Source: Siniperca chuatsi (lineage: Eukaryota > Chordata > Actinopteri > Centrarchiformes > Sinipercidae). Taken from it: a stretch of DNA of 64,000 bases. Shown one piece after another: positions 11,625-21,680 of the stretch. Made by a program: the position numbers and the translations under genes. The stretch lies in assembly GCF_020085105.1 (NCBI RefSeq), contig NC_058055.1, forward strand, positions 27,999,372 to 28,063,371, read 5' to 3'. The notes under the pieces are model-generated. The model was given only the letters and a program-made list of their open reading frames with translations, was not told the DNA's origin and searched no databases. Position 1 is the stretch's first letter, and every line of letters starts with the position of its first letter.

Positions 11625-12569
11625 ATGGAAAACTATACGTTCAACAGCCTCACTCTTCAGCTCGAGGGGTTAAGGGTCACCAAGACTAACAAGTACCCGA
11701 TCTTTATCTTTCTGCTTTTTACTTATGTGTTCATCTTAGTTGCCAACGTAGGCATTGTGGTGTTGATATGGACAGAGAGAAGCCTCCACCAGCCAATGTA
11801 TCTCCTTTTCTGTAACCTGTCGATAAATGATGTTATGGGAAACTCTCTCCTGGTTCCACGGGTGCTTGCAGACATCCTGGTGCCTCCCTCTGAGCGCCTC
11901 ATTCACTACTATGAGTGTCTGATGCAAGCTTTTACCACACATATGTTCGGCACCAACGCACACACTGTGCTCATGATTATGGCCTTTGACAGATACGTGG
12001 CCATCTGCAACCCATTGCGATATGCTGCCATAATGACTGACAAAATGGTGATAAAGCTGACAGTTTCTGCCTGGGGAGTGACCTTTGTTTTGGTGGCAGT
12101 TCTGCTCAGCCTGACCATACGACTGAACCGATGCAGGACTCTGATCACAAACCCTTACTGTGATAATGCCTCCCTGTTTAAACTCTCCTGTGACAATGTG
12201 TTCATCAATAACATCTATGGCCTCACTTTCACTGTTGTCCTGCTCATATCCTCTATTGGCAGTATAATTCTCACCTATTCTAAAATCACAATGGCCTGTC
12301 TGACCAGTAAGAGCAAGTCTTTAAACAGTAAAGCTTGGAAGACCTGCAGCACTCATCTGTGCCTGTATCTGATCATGCTAGTCAGTGGGATGATCCTCAT
12401 CACCCTCCATCGCTTCCCCGAGTATGCAGAGTACAGGAAGATTTCTGCCATTCTCTTTAACATTGTTCCCGGCAGCCTCAACCCTGTTATCTACGGGCTG
12501 CAGTCCCAAGAAATACACAAGTGTTTGTCAAATATATTCCATTTTAGAAAAGTTAAGCCAACATTTTAA
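11625..12569 (+). CDS. Odorant receptor, single coding exon (OR gene 2)
   Basis: Intact 314-aa seven-transmembrane odorant receptor. I choose the ATG at 11625 (MENYTF) rather than the in-frame ATG at 11490: a splice acceptor (ttttgtttcag, ending 11614) sits 10 nt upstream, MENYT gives the usual N-terminal glycosylation site, and genes 3, 5 and 8 begin the same way. Motifs: LHQPMYLLFCNL after TM1, TM3 Cys in YYECLMQAF, MAFDRYVAICNPLRY at the end of TM3, EL2 cysteines in NPYCDNASLFKLSC, KAWKTCSTH in TM6, NPVIYGLQSQEI in TM7. TM1 has ANVG where GN is common. It is the tandem twin of gene 3, from which it differs at six residues. No disabling change was seen. Confidence 0.93.
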   Translation: MENYTFNSLTLQLEGLRVTKTNKYPIFIFLLFTYVFILVANVGIVVLIWTERSLHQPMYLLFCNLSINDVMGNSLLVPRVLADILVPPSERLIHYYECLMQAFTTHMFGTNAHTVLMIMAFDRYVAICNPLRYAAIMTDKMVIKLTVSAWGVTFVLVAVLLSLTIRLNRCRTLITNPYCDNASLFKLSCDNVFINNIYGLTFTVVLLISSIGSIILTYSKITMACLTSKSKSLNSKAWKTCSTHLCLYLIMLVSGMILITLHRFPEYAEYRKISAILFNIVPGSLNPVIYGLQSQEIHKCLSNIFHFRKVKPTF

Positions 12570-13494
12570 TTTAGACATGAAAATTTGTGTTCTTTTCATC
12601 ATTTTCATGTATGAAAAACAGTGACCATTGTAGCGTCCACAAGGGAGAAATTTAACAGTGAACAAAGTGAAAGTTTGATGATAACCTTAATCACAATAAC
12701 TGACCCTAACCTTAGTGCAAAAAGTAGGTATGGTGACATTTTCACATTGATTAGATGAATACCCAAATTTGCACTAAAATGTGAAAAACAGGACCTGTGA
12801 CATTTAATACAAAAGAGAACCTGTTTATTCAAAGAAATAAATGTAAAAAGAGGGAAGGGTGGACACTACATGTGTACTTTTTTGTGTCACTTTTTGATGG
12901 ATGTGAGATTTCATGCACCCCTACTGTCCACTAGTTTTGTGTTTATGTGATTAAATAGAAGACCTTATTTTGTTTCACTTTATGTATTTTCCTTGCTCTA
13001 AAGAACTAAGGATGAACTAAGAAATTGTGAAAGATGAACAATATGAAACCATGTTGATTTTAAATTCCAAGATATTTGGCTTGAATATTATTAAAAATTA
13101 TTCAAAGAACTTTTTCCAAAATGTGACTTATATTTTGTCACTTATTATATTAAGTGCGTTTGTTTGGTATTGAAAAAAAATCAAAATCATCTAGTCAATG
13201 TTTCCACGTGTTATCTGTTATCTATCATATTTAACAAAGCTAACATGTAAAAAATATAATTACAAGGCACCCTCTTACTATATAAAATGCTAATTTTATT
13301 GTAACACATTACAAGCCACTTAAGGGTTCCATAAATCCTTCAAACATAAGGTGATAAGGTCATATTTCATTGTGGTCACACTTTTATTTTTAGCCATGCT
13401 AGAGGTGTGTCAGTCGGTCCACCACTTTGACTGTTGCAGACCGAAATTAAAATAGGACATTAAAATAGTTGTTTTTAAGCCATTCCTGTGTAGC
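12570..13494. other. 3' flank of OR gene 2, no gene
   Basis: AT-rich flank aligned with 20239-21280. It includes a piece near 13395-13450 (CCATGCTAGAGG ... GTCGGTCCACCACTTTG) of the same dispersed repeat as 39005-39370; the twin lacks about 115 bp here. No coding region was recognised. Confidence 0.6.
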
Positions 13495-13537
13495 TTTGGT
13501 ATTAGGATTGAGGTCACTGTCTTGATGATGGTGATGT
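13495..13537 (-). mobile_element. Left piece of a Tc1 relic split by the LTR element
   Basis: GAGGTCACTGTCTTG is the minus-strand code for the QQDxD block of a Tc1 transposase, as in the fuller twin at 21290-21314. The relic then runs into the LTR element, and its other part resumes at 17558. About 190 bp present in the twin is missing here. Confidence 0.65.
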
Positions 13538-14959
13538 TGTCATAGTTTGGGGTTTTGTCCTGTTTCCTGTTTTATTTTGTAGCATGCTCCTCTCCTCATG
13601 GGTCTTGTCTTGTTTACTTTCCCTCCAGTTTATAGTGTTAGCCCCGCCTTGATTGATTGCACCTGTGTCTGGTTGTCTCCCCTACCTTAGTGTATTTTCC
13701 TTTTCGGGTCTTTTCCTTTGATCATTGTCGGGTTGTTGTTCTGTGACTACAAGCGTCGATACTGGCTATCACAGACTACACCGGACTCGCCCGCTCTGGA
13801 AGTAATTGCTTGCCATATTATAATAAAGAACTGTCACAACTACTACCCAGTTTCCCCCTTTCCTGTTGTAGCGTAATTGTGCTACTGTGAGTTCCTCTTG
13901 GCCCTGAGACACCACGCTGAGACCAGGGCTTCAGTGTATGTTCTTTCTTTATTTATTTCTTTTCTGTCCACACGCTCTTTCTCTGCATCCGTCCTCTCTC
14001 CAACCGCCTCTCCTTCTCCTCTCCCTTGTGTCCAGCATGCTACTGTATTTAAGGAGAGAATAATTAGTTAACCGGGTTCAGCTGTGCCAATTATCTCTCC
14101 TTGATGCTGCTCACCTGAGCAACTCCCCCACCTCTCCATCTGCAGCTTCCAGCTACCCATACCCACCTCCACACCTGTGTTCGGCATTTGGGTCCTTAGA
14201 CTGTGCACTATAACAGAATGACCCGAACATGAAAATGGACCCAGCAGACACCATGTCCGACGAGCTGGACGAACTAGTCTTGGACCTTTGGAGCTTGTGG
14301 GAGTGTTGGAGTACAGCCAGCAGTGAACAGTCCAGGCAGACCGCCATAGCTGGTGCACATTTTCCAGTGTCCTCCAAGCCCTGGCTGAGGGACTCTGTTT
14401 CTGAATGGATCAAGAAACCAGCCTGACTCCCGGCCTACTAACCTTTTATCAGTCAGGCTCGGTTACGTTAACCTGCATTCTGCCTGTCCTGAGCCGGTCC
14501 CAGCTCCGAACCCATACCTGGGCACCCGCCTGGCTCTTGGTGGTCCTCGCAGTCATCAGCCTGCACCCCAGCCTGCTAGTTCCCAGCCTGCACCCAGGCC
14601 TGCTAGTTCCCAGCAAATATCCCTGCATGCTTACCTCCTGCATGCTAGTGTCCAGTCAGCATCTCAGCCGGCTAACCAGGTGGCACCTCAGCCCGTTGCT
14701 GTCTTGGGACCTTCTGGGAAACCCGCCCAGGAGGAAGCATGGCTCCCACCGATGCTCATCTTCGCCGCTGCTCGTCTTCGCCGCTGCCCAGTGCCCCAGA
14801 GCCGTCAGCAGTCCGGCCTGGTTCCCAGTCGGCAGCCCGGTAGCCTCCCGTTCCTGCCCCGCGGCCGTCATCATCCCCTGGACTATCTGTTGGATCACAG
14901 CAGCCCCCTGGACTCTCTGCTGGATCGCAACCGCCTCCTTTCCCAGTTGGATCGCAGCA

Positions 14960-15215
14960 GCAGCCATCTCTAGTCACCACTGGATCGCAGCCGCCTCCTG
15001 TCCTGATTGGATCGCAGCAGCAGCCATCTCTAGTCGCTGCTGGATCGCAGCCGCCTCCTGCCCCGGTTGGATCGCAGCAGCAGCCATATCTAGTCGCTGC
15101 TGGATCACAGCCACCTCCTGCTGCGGTTGGATCGCAGCAGCAGCTACCTCTACTCGCCACTGGATCGCAGCCATCTCTTTCCCCAGTTGGATCGCAGCAC
15201 ACCACTGAATTCTCT
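14960..15215. repeat. Tandem repeat of about 60 bp inside the LTR element
   Basis: Four to five units of about 60 bp, each with TTGGATCGCAGCAGCAGCC and CTGGATCGCAGCCGCCTCC. Two more units lie at 16060-16170. All six frames are largely open here because the unit length is a multiple of three and stop-poor, which explains the long but meaningless frames on both strands. Confidence 0.85.
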
Positions 15216-16206
15216 GCTCCATCGCAGCAGCGGCAGCACCCACCTCTGGTCACTGCTGGGTCTCAGCAGAAGCACCCTCCTTTTCTACCAGAGCAGCAAG
15301 CTCCTGGTTCCCTGGCATCACTGGCTCCGCCATCACCTCTATCAGTCTCCCTGTCGCTGGCTTCCTGTCCACTGGCCTCCAGAAGGGTTCCGTCTTCGCC
15401 ACCGGCCTCCAGTGACCTTCTGCTGGCATTCCACCAGGCCTACAGATGGTTTTGGTCTTTGACGCGGACCTCATGAGTTCCTCTCTGCACATGTCCAGCT
15501 CCCGGGCCGTCCGCCTGAGGTCCCCAGCTCCGCACATGTCCAGCCCCCAGCCATCCAACCGAGGTCTCCAGCTCTGCACATATCCAGCCCCCAGGCCGCC
15601 CGAGGTCTACCACTTGGCCGTTGTGGGTTTACTTCCTGTCTTTGTTTGCTTTTCCTCCAGTTTAGAGTGTTGGCCCCACCTTGATTGATTGCACCTGTGT
15701 CTTGCTGTCTCACCTACCTTAGTATATTTAGTCCAGGTCTTTTCCTTTGTTCATTGTCGGGTCGGTGCCCTTGTCATGTGCATTTTGGTTGTGCTTTGTT
15801 CCCGTGTCACACATCCCAGCAATCGGTTACCTGTAAGTTGTGTTGGACTGATTCTTTGTTTCCTTGGACCTTGCCTGTACTGTGGACTTTTGTATTTTTG
15901 CCTCATCCCTGTCGGACTTGTTTGCTTGTTGGACTTGTTTTCTGTTTTGGACCGCTGCCTGCCTGAGGCCCGTGGTCGTTCCCTGCTGGTGGTCGCGGCC
16001 TCCGTGTTCTCTCCAAAATAAACAATATGTTGAAATATGTCTCTCTGATGCCTCCTTTCCCATTTGGATCACAGCAGCAGCCATCTCTAGTCACCACTGG
16101 ATTGCAGCCGCCTCCTTTCCTAGTTGGATCGCAGCAGCAGCCATCTCTAGTCGCCGCTGGATCGCAGCCTGCAATGCCGTGCTTTGTTCCCGTGTCACGC
16201 ATCCCA

Positions 16207-17120
16207 TGTACTTACAAGAACTAGGAAAAGAGATCATATCTCTCAAATATTTGCTTCTCTGCACTGGCTCCCTGTAAAATCCAGAATAGAATTTAAAATC
16301 CTTCTCACCTACAAAGCTCTTAATGGTCTGGCACCCTTGTATCTTAAAGATCTCATAATACCATATTATCCGACTAGAACACTGCACTCCCAGGAAGCAG
16401 GGTTACTTGTGGTTCCTAGAGTCTTCAAAAGTAGACCGGGAGCCAGAGCCTTCAGTTATCAAGCTCCTCTTCTGTGGAATCAGATCCCAGTTTGGGTTTG
16501 GGAGGCAGGCACCATCTCCACATTCAAGAGTAGGCTTAAGACTTTCTTCTTTGATAAAGCTTATAGTTAGGGCTGGCTTGGGTGAGTTCTGAACCATCCC
16601 TCAGTTATGCTGCTATAGGCCTAGACTGCCGGGAGACTTCCCATGATGAGCCTCTTTCCTCTCTCCTCTCTCCTTCTCTCCCTCTCCATCTGTATGCATT
16701 TTTATCCCATTACTGCATGTTACTAACTCGACAACTTCTCTCTCCCGTAGTTTTGTGCTTTCTCGTCTCTCTCCTCTCTTCTTCTGTCGCTTTCAGCAGG
16801 TATTTCTGCCTCCGGAGCTGCAGAGACTGGATCTGTGGTTGTGGGCCACCTGCTGCCCCCGTGTTCCTGCTCGACAACTGCTACTACAGTTGTTTTTATT
16901 GGCTCTGTTACTGATGCTGACATTATTATTCCTATAGCTGTCATTCCTATTATACTAATTTATTAATATTAACACTACAATTACTATTCTACTATTTAAA
17001 TAATAATAATAATTCTACATGGTCTTTGCATTGTGCCCCCTCCCTCAACATGGCATCGGTGGATGGCCGGCCACCATTGAGTCTGGTTTTGTCCAAGGAA
17101 TTGTAATTGAATTGAATTGA
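16207..17120 (+). mobile_element. LINE (L2-type) inserted in the LTR element
   Basis: 5'-truncated LINE: the last part of a reverse transcriptase (FASLHWLPVKSRIEFKILL, YKALNGLAPLYLKDLI, then LLWNQIP and FKSRLKTFFFDKAYS, open from 16184 to 16570), a 3' UTR, and a tail of TTGAA units at 17104-17120. It is flanked by ATCCCA (16201-16206) and ATCCA (17121-17125). The surrounding sequence reads on from CGTGTCACGC to GGCAATTGGTTACC, as in the uninterrupted copy at 15803-15830, so this is a clean insertion. The copy cannot encode a full reverse transcriptase. Confidence 0.85.
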
Positions 17121-17557
17121 ATCCAGGCAATTGGTTACCTTTAAGTTCTGTTGGACTGATTCTTTGTTTCCTTGGACCTTGCCTGTACTGTGGACTTTTG
17201 TATTTTTGCCTCATCCCTGTCGGATTTGTTTGCTTGTTGGTTCTCTGTTTTGGACCGCTGCCTGCCTGACGCCCGTGGTCGTTCCCTGCTGGTGGTCGCG
17301 GCCTCCGTGTTCTCTCCCTTGTCTGTAAAGCTGCCTCCCTGTTCTGCCTGCCCCACTACACAAGCCAAGCCAGAACCTACACCCACAGTCTCCGTCCTCT
17401 GAGTCCAGTCAGCTCTCCACAGACTGTGACTACAAGCGTCGCTACTGGCTACCGCGGACTACACCGGACTACTCTAATAAAGAACTGTTACAACTACTAT
17501 CCAGTTTCCCCCATTCCTGTGTTCTGCATTTGGGTCCTTAGACTGTACACTATAACA

Positions 17558-17885
17558 GATGTGCAGTGTTTGGCTTGCCAAGCATGGCATTTGATTGCCA
17601 GAAAACTCAATTCTGGTCTCATGAGACCATAGTAGTCTCCCACATCCCTTTTGGCAAACTGTAGCCACAATGTCATGTAAGTTTATTTTTAAGAGATGCC
17701 TTCCCTTCTCCACTCTTTCATAAAGCTGCAACTGGTCACACACCTGGCCATCTGTTGTTGTATGCTCAGCCTCTCCGATCTTAGCCTCTGAAACTTGTAA
17801 ATCGTTGTCACAGATTCCTTGGTGACTTCCCTCAATAATCTATCATGAAGAAAAGGCAGTGCATGTTTGAGTTCCACCGTGTATA
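17558..17885 (-). pseudogene. Tc1 transposase relic, right part
   Basis: The minus strand reads LLWSHETRIEFSGNQ, corresponding to the Tc1 block LWSDETKxELFG that carries the first catalytic Asp; here that residue is His. Upstream on the minus strand are traces of the N-terminal helix-turn-helix region. It continues the relic broken at 13537 by the LTR element. The twin in unit 2 is 21280-21545. Confidence 0.75.
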
Positions 17886-18334
17886 GGGTTAGTGAAATGA
17901 ATATGTTGAAATATGTCTCTCTGATGACAAATCTCCAGTTACAGATAATCTAGATGGCAAATAACTCCAAATTACGGCTAAACATATGTCCACTCCAATA
18001 TGTCATATATTTAATAAGTGTTTAGAGCATGGTGTGTGCCCAGTGTGGATTGACTTTAGTTAGAGGCAAAGGTCACTCCACTACCTAAAGATAATGGATA
18101 TGCCTTCACTGGTTCCAACAGTCGTCCTATTAGTCTTCTCCCAGTGCTGAGTAAATTATTGATGAAAATTGTATATATTCAGATTCAAGATTATTTTTCA
18201 AGTAATGGTTTAATCACGAGCTGCCAGCATGCATATAGATAAGGGCATTCAACTAGCACAACATTAGCTCAAATGACTGATGATTGGCCAAAGAGCATAG
18301 ATGACAGCAGGCTGGTGTGTGTGGTGATGTTGTA
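17886..18334 (+). mobile_element. LINE reverse transcriptase fragment
   Basis: From about 18050 the plus strand reads VTPLPKDNGYAFTGSNSRPI, SLLPVLSKLLMKIV, then AQMTDDWPKSIDDSRLVC and a truncated start of the LDFSAAFD block, i.e. the N-terminal fingers and palm of a non-LTR reverse transcriptase. An in-frame stop is present. The copy ends abruptly at the tandem-duplication join; in unit 2 the same sequence runs about 18 bp further (TTTAGTGCTGCATTTG). Clade not assigned. Confidence 0.65.
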
Positions 18335-18545
18335 CTTGCTCTGCCCTTTGGTCCTGACTCCAGGCCGCCCATCTGAGGTTTTCTGCTCCACACCTGTCCC
18401 GCCCTCAGGCCATCTGCCTGAGGCCCCCTGCCCTGTTTCTGTCCTGCCCCCAGGCCATCCGCCTGAGGTCTCCTGCATCATCTTTGTCTAGCCCCCAGGT
18501 TCCCTGGCTCTTAGCTATAGAGACCAAAACTGTTTTTTATACCAG
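18335..18545 (+). repeat. Proline-rich block, second copy
   Basis: Matches 10816-10915 (TGCTCTGCCCTTTGGTCCTG, then units with CAGGCCATCCGCCTGAGG). Fossil fragment; no gene. Confidence 0.6.
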
Positions 18546-19293
18546 GCTGTAAACATGTTTATTTCTGCTGTGTGTTTAACATGGGGGACTTCGGGGAGAT
18601 TGACTTGCTTTTCGAACTGCAGCTTTTGGCAGCTTGATATTTACACCTGATGAACTTGTTGACAGTTTTCGTCAGCCCTCTGAAACATTACATAATGTTT
18701 TCTTAGCCAATGGTAAAGGCTTAACCCGGAGACAGTGATGTTCATAAAAGCGACATGTATGATTAAACTGTCGAGAGAAAGGAGGAGCCTCAAGACTAAG
18801 GTAAAGGCAGAGAGGTGATCATTAACAGTTTACTGACCTGATAACAGTTTTTTTTCTTGCTGGTTGATGCTAATGATGTAAAGTTGGTAACTGAATGTAA
18901 TTGTTTGTTGTTTGACAGTGACTTAATGAAAAAGTGGCTCTCTGGTTTAGTTTCATGCCTTCGACACTCTATACATTGACTGCATATGTAAAAAGACCAT
19001 AGTACATCTTTGGTGGTAAGCTGATTTAAATATATACCAGATTAATGCATTAATAATTTGCCACTTTTGAAAGGAACCATTCTTCACTTTTGTGTATATT
19101 TTCCTGTTAATACTTGTGTACTTTTATTTTAGTAAGAAGCTAAAAAGAACCTTCATATTTGAGTATCATCTTAAAGGCTGTATTTTTCTCTCTCGCTGTA
19201 GAGATTTGTATCAGTTTCTGTTTCATGACAGTTTGTATGTTATTCACGATTTTTCTCCCTCCTTTTTTCTGGTTTTGTTTCAGACAAGCTCAG
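18546..19293 (+). promoter_or_regulatory. Leader region of OR gene 3
   Basis: Aligned with 10900-11624 upstream of gene 2, with few differences from about 18600 on. It should hold the promoter and noncoding first exon. It ends with the splice acceptor TTTTGTTTCAG at 19273-19283, 10 nt before the ATG. No convincing TATA box could be chosen. Confidence 0.45.
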
Positions 19294-20238
19294 ATGGAAA
19301 ACTATACGTTCAACAGCCTCACTCTTCAGCTCGAGGGGTTAAGGGTCACCAAGACTAACAAGTACCCGATCTTTATCTTTCTGCTTTTTACTTATGTGTT
19401 CATCTTAGTTGCCAACATAGGCATTGTGATGTTGATATGGACAGAGAGAAGGCTCCACCAGCCAATGTATCTCCTTTTCTGTAACCTGTCGATAAATGAT
19501 GTTATGGGAAACTCTCTCCTGGTTCCACGGGTGCTTGCAGACATCCTGGTGCCTCCCTCTGAACGCCTCATTCACTACTATGAGTGTCTGATGCAAGCTT
19601 TTATCACTCATATGTTCGGCACCAACGCACACACTGTGCTCATGATTATGGCCTTTGACAGATACGTGGCCATCTGCAACCCATTGCGATATGCTGCCAT
19701 AATGACTGACAAAATGGTGATAAAGCTGACAGTTTCTGCCTGGGGAGTGACCTTTGTTTTGGTGGCAGTTCTGCTCAGCCTGACCATACGACTGAACCGA
19801 TGCAGGACTCTGATCACAAACCCTTACTGTGACAATCCCTCCCTGTTTAAACTCTCCTGTGACAATGTGTTCATCAATAACATCTATGGCCTCACTTTCA
19901 CTGTTGTCCTGCTCATATCCTCTATTGGCAGTATAATTCTCACCTATTCTAAAATCACAATGGCCTGTCTGACCAGTAAGAGCAAGTCTTTAAACAGTAA
20001 AGCCTGGAAGACCTGCAGCACTCATCTGTGCCTGTATCTGATCATGCTATGCAGTGGGATGATCCTCATCACCCTCCATCGCTTCCCCGAGTATGCAGAG
20101 TACAGGAAGATTTCTGCCATTCTCTTTAACATTGTTCCCGGCAGCCTCAACCCTGTTATCTACGGGCTGCAGTCCCAAGAAATACACAAGTGTTTGTCAA
20201 ATATATTCCATTTTAGAAAAGTTAAGCCAACATTTTAA
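19294..20238 (+). CDS. Odorant receptor, single coding exon (OR gene 3)
   Basis: Intact 314-aa seven-transmembrane odorant receptor, twin of gene 2. The start is MENYTF after the conserved splice acceptor, not the in-frame ATG at 19159. It keeps all OR landmarks: LHQPMYLLFCNL, YYECLMQAF, MAFDRYVAICNPLRY, KAWKTCSTH and NPVIYGLQSQEI. It differs from gene 2 at six residues: Val to Ile and Val to Met in TM1, Ser to Arg before LHQPMY, Thr to Ile in TM3, Ala to Pro in EL2 (CDNPSL, which removes an Asn-Ala-Ser glycosylation site), and Val to Cys in TM6. The changes sit in membrane or extracellular parts, so ligand preference could differ; that is inference. Confidence 0.93.
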   Translation: MENYTFNSLTLQLEGLRVTKTNKYPIFIFLLFTYVFILVANIGIVMLIWTERRLHQPMYLLFCNLSINDVMGNSLLVPRVLADILVPPSERLIHYYECLMQAFITHMFGTNAHTVLMIMAFDRYVAICNPLRYAAIMTDKMVIKLTVSAWGVTFVLVAVLLSLTIRLNRCRTLITNPYCDNPSLFKLSCDNVFINNIYGLTFTVVLLISSIGSIILTYSKITMACLTSKSKSLNSKAWKTCSTHLCLYLIMLCSGMILITLHRFPEYAEYRKISAILFNIVPGSLNPVIYGLQSQEIHKCLSNIFHFRKVKPTF

Positions 20239-21279
20239 TTCAGACATGAAAATTTGTGTTCTTTTCTTCATTTTCATGTATGAAAAACAGTGACCATTGT
20301 AGCGTCCACAAGGGAGAAATTTAACAGTGAACAAAGTGAAACTATGATGATAACCTTAATCACAATGACTGACTCTAACCGTAACCATTAAAACTGCAAA
20401 AAGTAGGTAAAAAACAGGACCTGTGACATTTAATACAAAAGAGAACCTGTTTATTCAAAGAAATAAATGTAAAAAGAGGGAAGGGTGGACACTACATGTG
20501 TACTTTTTTGTGTCACTTTTTGATGGATGTGAGATTTCATGCACCCCTACTGTCCTCTAGTTTTGTGTTTATGTGATTAAATGGAAGACCTTGTTATGTT
20601 GTTTTACTTTATGTATTTTCCTTGCTCTAAAGAACTAAGGATGAACTAAGAAATTGTGAAAGATGAACAATATGAAACCATGTTGATTTTAAATTCTCAG
20701 ATATTTGGCTTAAATGTTATTTAATCAAAATCAGAAATACTTTATTGATCCCTGAGGGGAAACTCTTTTGTTACAGCAGCTCACCTTAATGTGCACACAG
20801 GAATAGAAGTACTAGCAAAAAATATAATACACTATAATACAGGTCAGAAAATAAATTAAGTACCAAGTGGGTATAAGTATAAAATAAAATAAGTGTGAAG
20901 TACAAAGTGGGTTTACCGGTTGATGATAATAATACGGTATAAGGTAATAGTGCATGAACTGTCAAAAATAGTGCATGAACTGTAAAAATGGTTCAAAGAA
21001 GTTTTTCCAAAATGTGACTTACTTTTTGTCACTTATTTTTATAAAGTGCATTTGTTTTGTATTGAAAAAAAAATCTAAATCATCTAGTTAATATTTCCAT
21101 ATGTTAAGTTATCTGTTATTTATAATATTTAACAAAGCTAACTTGTAAAAAATATAATTACAAGGCACCCTCTTACTATATAAAATGCTAATTTTATTGT
21201 AACACATTACAAGCCACTTAAGGGTTCCATAAATCCTTCAAACATAAGGTGATACGGTTATATTTCATTGTGGTCACAT
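20239..21279. other. 3' flank of OR gene 3, no gene
   Basis: Parallel to 12570-13494, interrupted by the LINE tail at 20723-20990. It lacks about 60 bp found at 12725-12785 in unit 1 and about 115 bp near 21278. Confidence 0.6.
20723..20990 (-). mobile_element. LINE 3' tail (Rex1-like), only in unit 2
   Basis: AATCAGAAATACTTTATTGA with TCCCTGAGGGGAAACTC is the reverse complement of the 3' end of an abundant fish LINE, also seen at 21690-21740. It is absent at the matching place in unit 1 (about 13088), so it was inserted after the duplication. No coding part. Rex1 assignment is from memory of the tail. Confidence 0.65.
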
Positions 21280-21545
21280 TTGATATTTGACTGAGGTCAC
21301 TGTCTTGCTGGAAAATATATCTTCACCCAAGTTGCAGGTTTCTTGCAGACTGCATCAGGTTTTCTTCCAGGACAGGATTTCCCTGTATTTTGCTGCATTT
21401 ACTTTAGCCTCTACCCTTACAAGCCTATCAGGGCTTAATGCAGAGATGCTTCAGCATGATCCTGCTTCACCATTCTTAACAGTGGGGAGGATGATGATGA
21501 TGTGCAGTGTTTGTCTTGCCAAGCATAGCATTTGATGGCCAGAAA
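21280..21545 (-). pseudogene. Tc1 transposase relic, twin copy
   Basis: The minus strand contains the QQDSD block (from CACTGTCTTGCTGG at 21299) and the KYREI block of a Tc1 transposase. The sequence GATGATGATGATGTGCAGTG at 21490-21509 is the unfilled target of the LTR element present in unit 1. It ends abruptly at about 21550, where it joins LINE sequence through a deletion relative to unit 1. Confidence 0.7.
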
Positions 21546-21551
21546 ACTCAA

Positions 21552-21680
21552 CTATTAGTCTTCTGAAAATTGTTTATATTCAGATTCAAGATTAGGTTTG
21601 ATCATGAACTGCCTGAATGCATATAGATAAGGGCATTCGACTAGCACAACATTAGCTCAAATTACTGACGATTGGCTAAA
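21552..21680 (+). mobile_element. LINE reverse transcriptase fragment, part 1
   Basis: Matches 18130-18292 (ATATTCAGATTCAAGATTA, then GCATATAGATAAGGGCATTC) with internal loss. The fragment is split by the minus-strand LINE at 21681-22761 and resumes at 22762. Confidence 0.65.

Larger units (their letters stand above)
13538..17557 (+). mobile_element. Fossil LTR retroelement with target duplication GATGT
   Basis: The element begins TGTCATAGTTTGGGG and ends CACTATAACA, and is bounded by the exact 5-bp repeat GATGT (13533-13537 and 17558-17562), which is typical of an LTR retroelement. Parts: 5' LTR 13538-14215 with an AATAAA signal near 13821, itself hosting an inserted block of about 300 bp (about 13868-14172); a proline-rich internal region about 14216-15620; and a rearranged 3' LTR region about 15620-17557 that contains a LINE (16207-17120). 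A short frame starting MKMDPADTMSDELDE at 14229 recalls the start of fish Ty3/Gypsy gag, but that is weak. I saw no protease, reverse transcriptase or integrase, so it is broken or non-autonomous, with several rearrangements. It is younger than the small tandem duplication, whose other unit lacks it. Confidence 0.75.
10815..18334. repeat. First unit of the small tandem duplication
   Basis: Matches 18335-22822 in the same order: the end of the proline-rich block, the leader region of the OR, the OR itself (11625 / 19294), its 3' flank, a Tc1 relic and a LINE reverse transcriptase fragment. The unit is longer than its twin mainly because the LTR element 13538-17557 was inserted here. The join between units lies at about 18334/18335, where LINE sequence passes directly into the proline-rich block. 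Confidence 0.85.

Noticed and set aside
14960-15215. Direct repeats considered as a CRISPR-like array
   Set aside because: Units are contiguous with no unique spacers, in a eukaryotic genome, inside an LTR element.
14756-15253. 165-codon Cys/Gly/Asp-rich open frame (minus), and the overlapping plus-strand frame 14405-15208
   Set aside because: Both arise from the 60-bp tandem array and proline-rich LTR interior; repeating composition on both strands, no domain, no conserved start.
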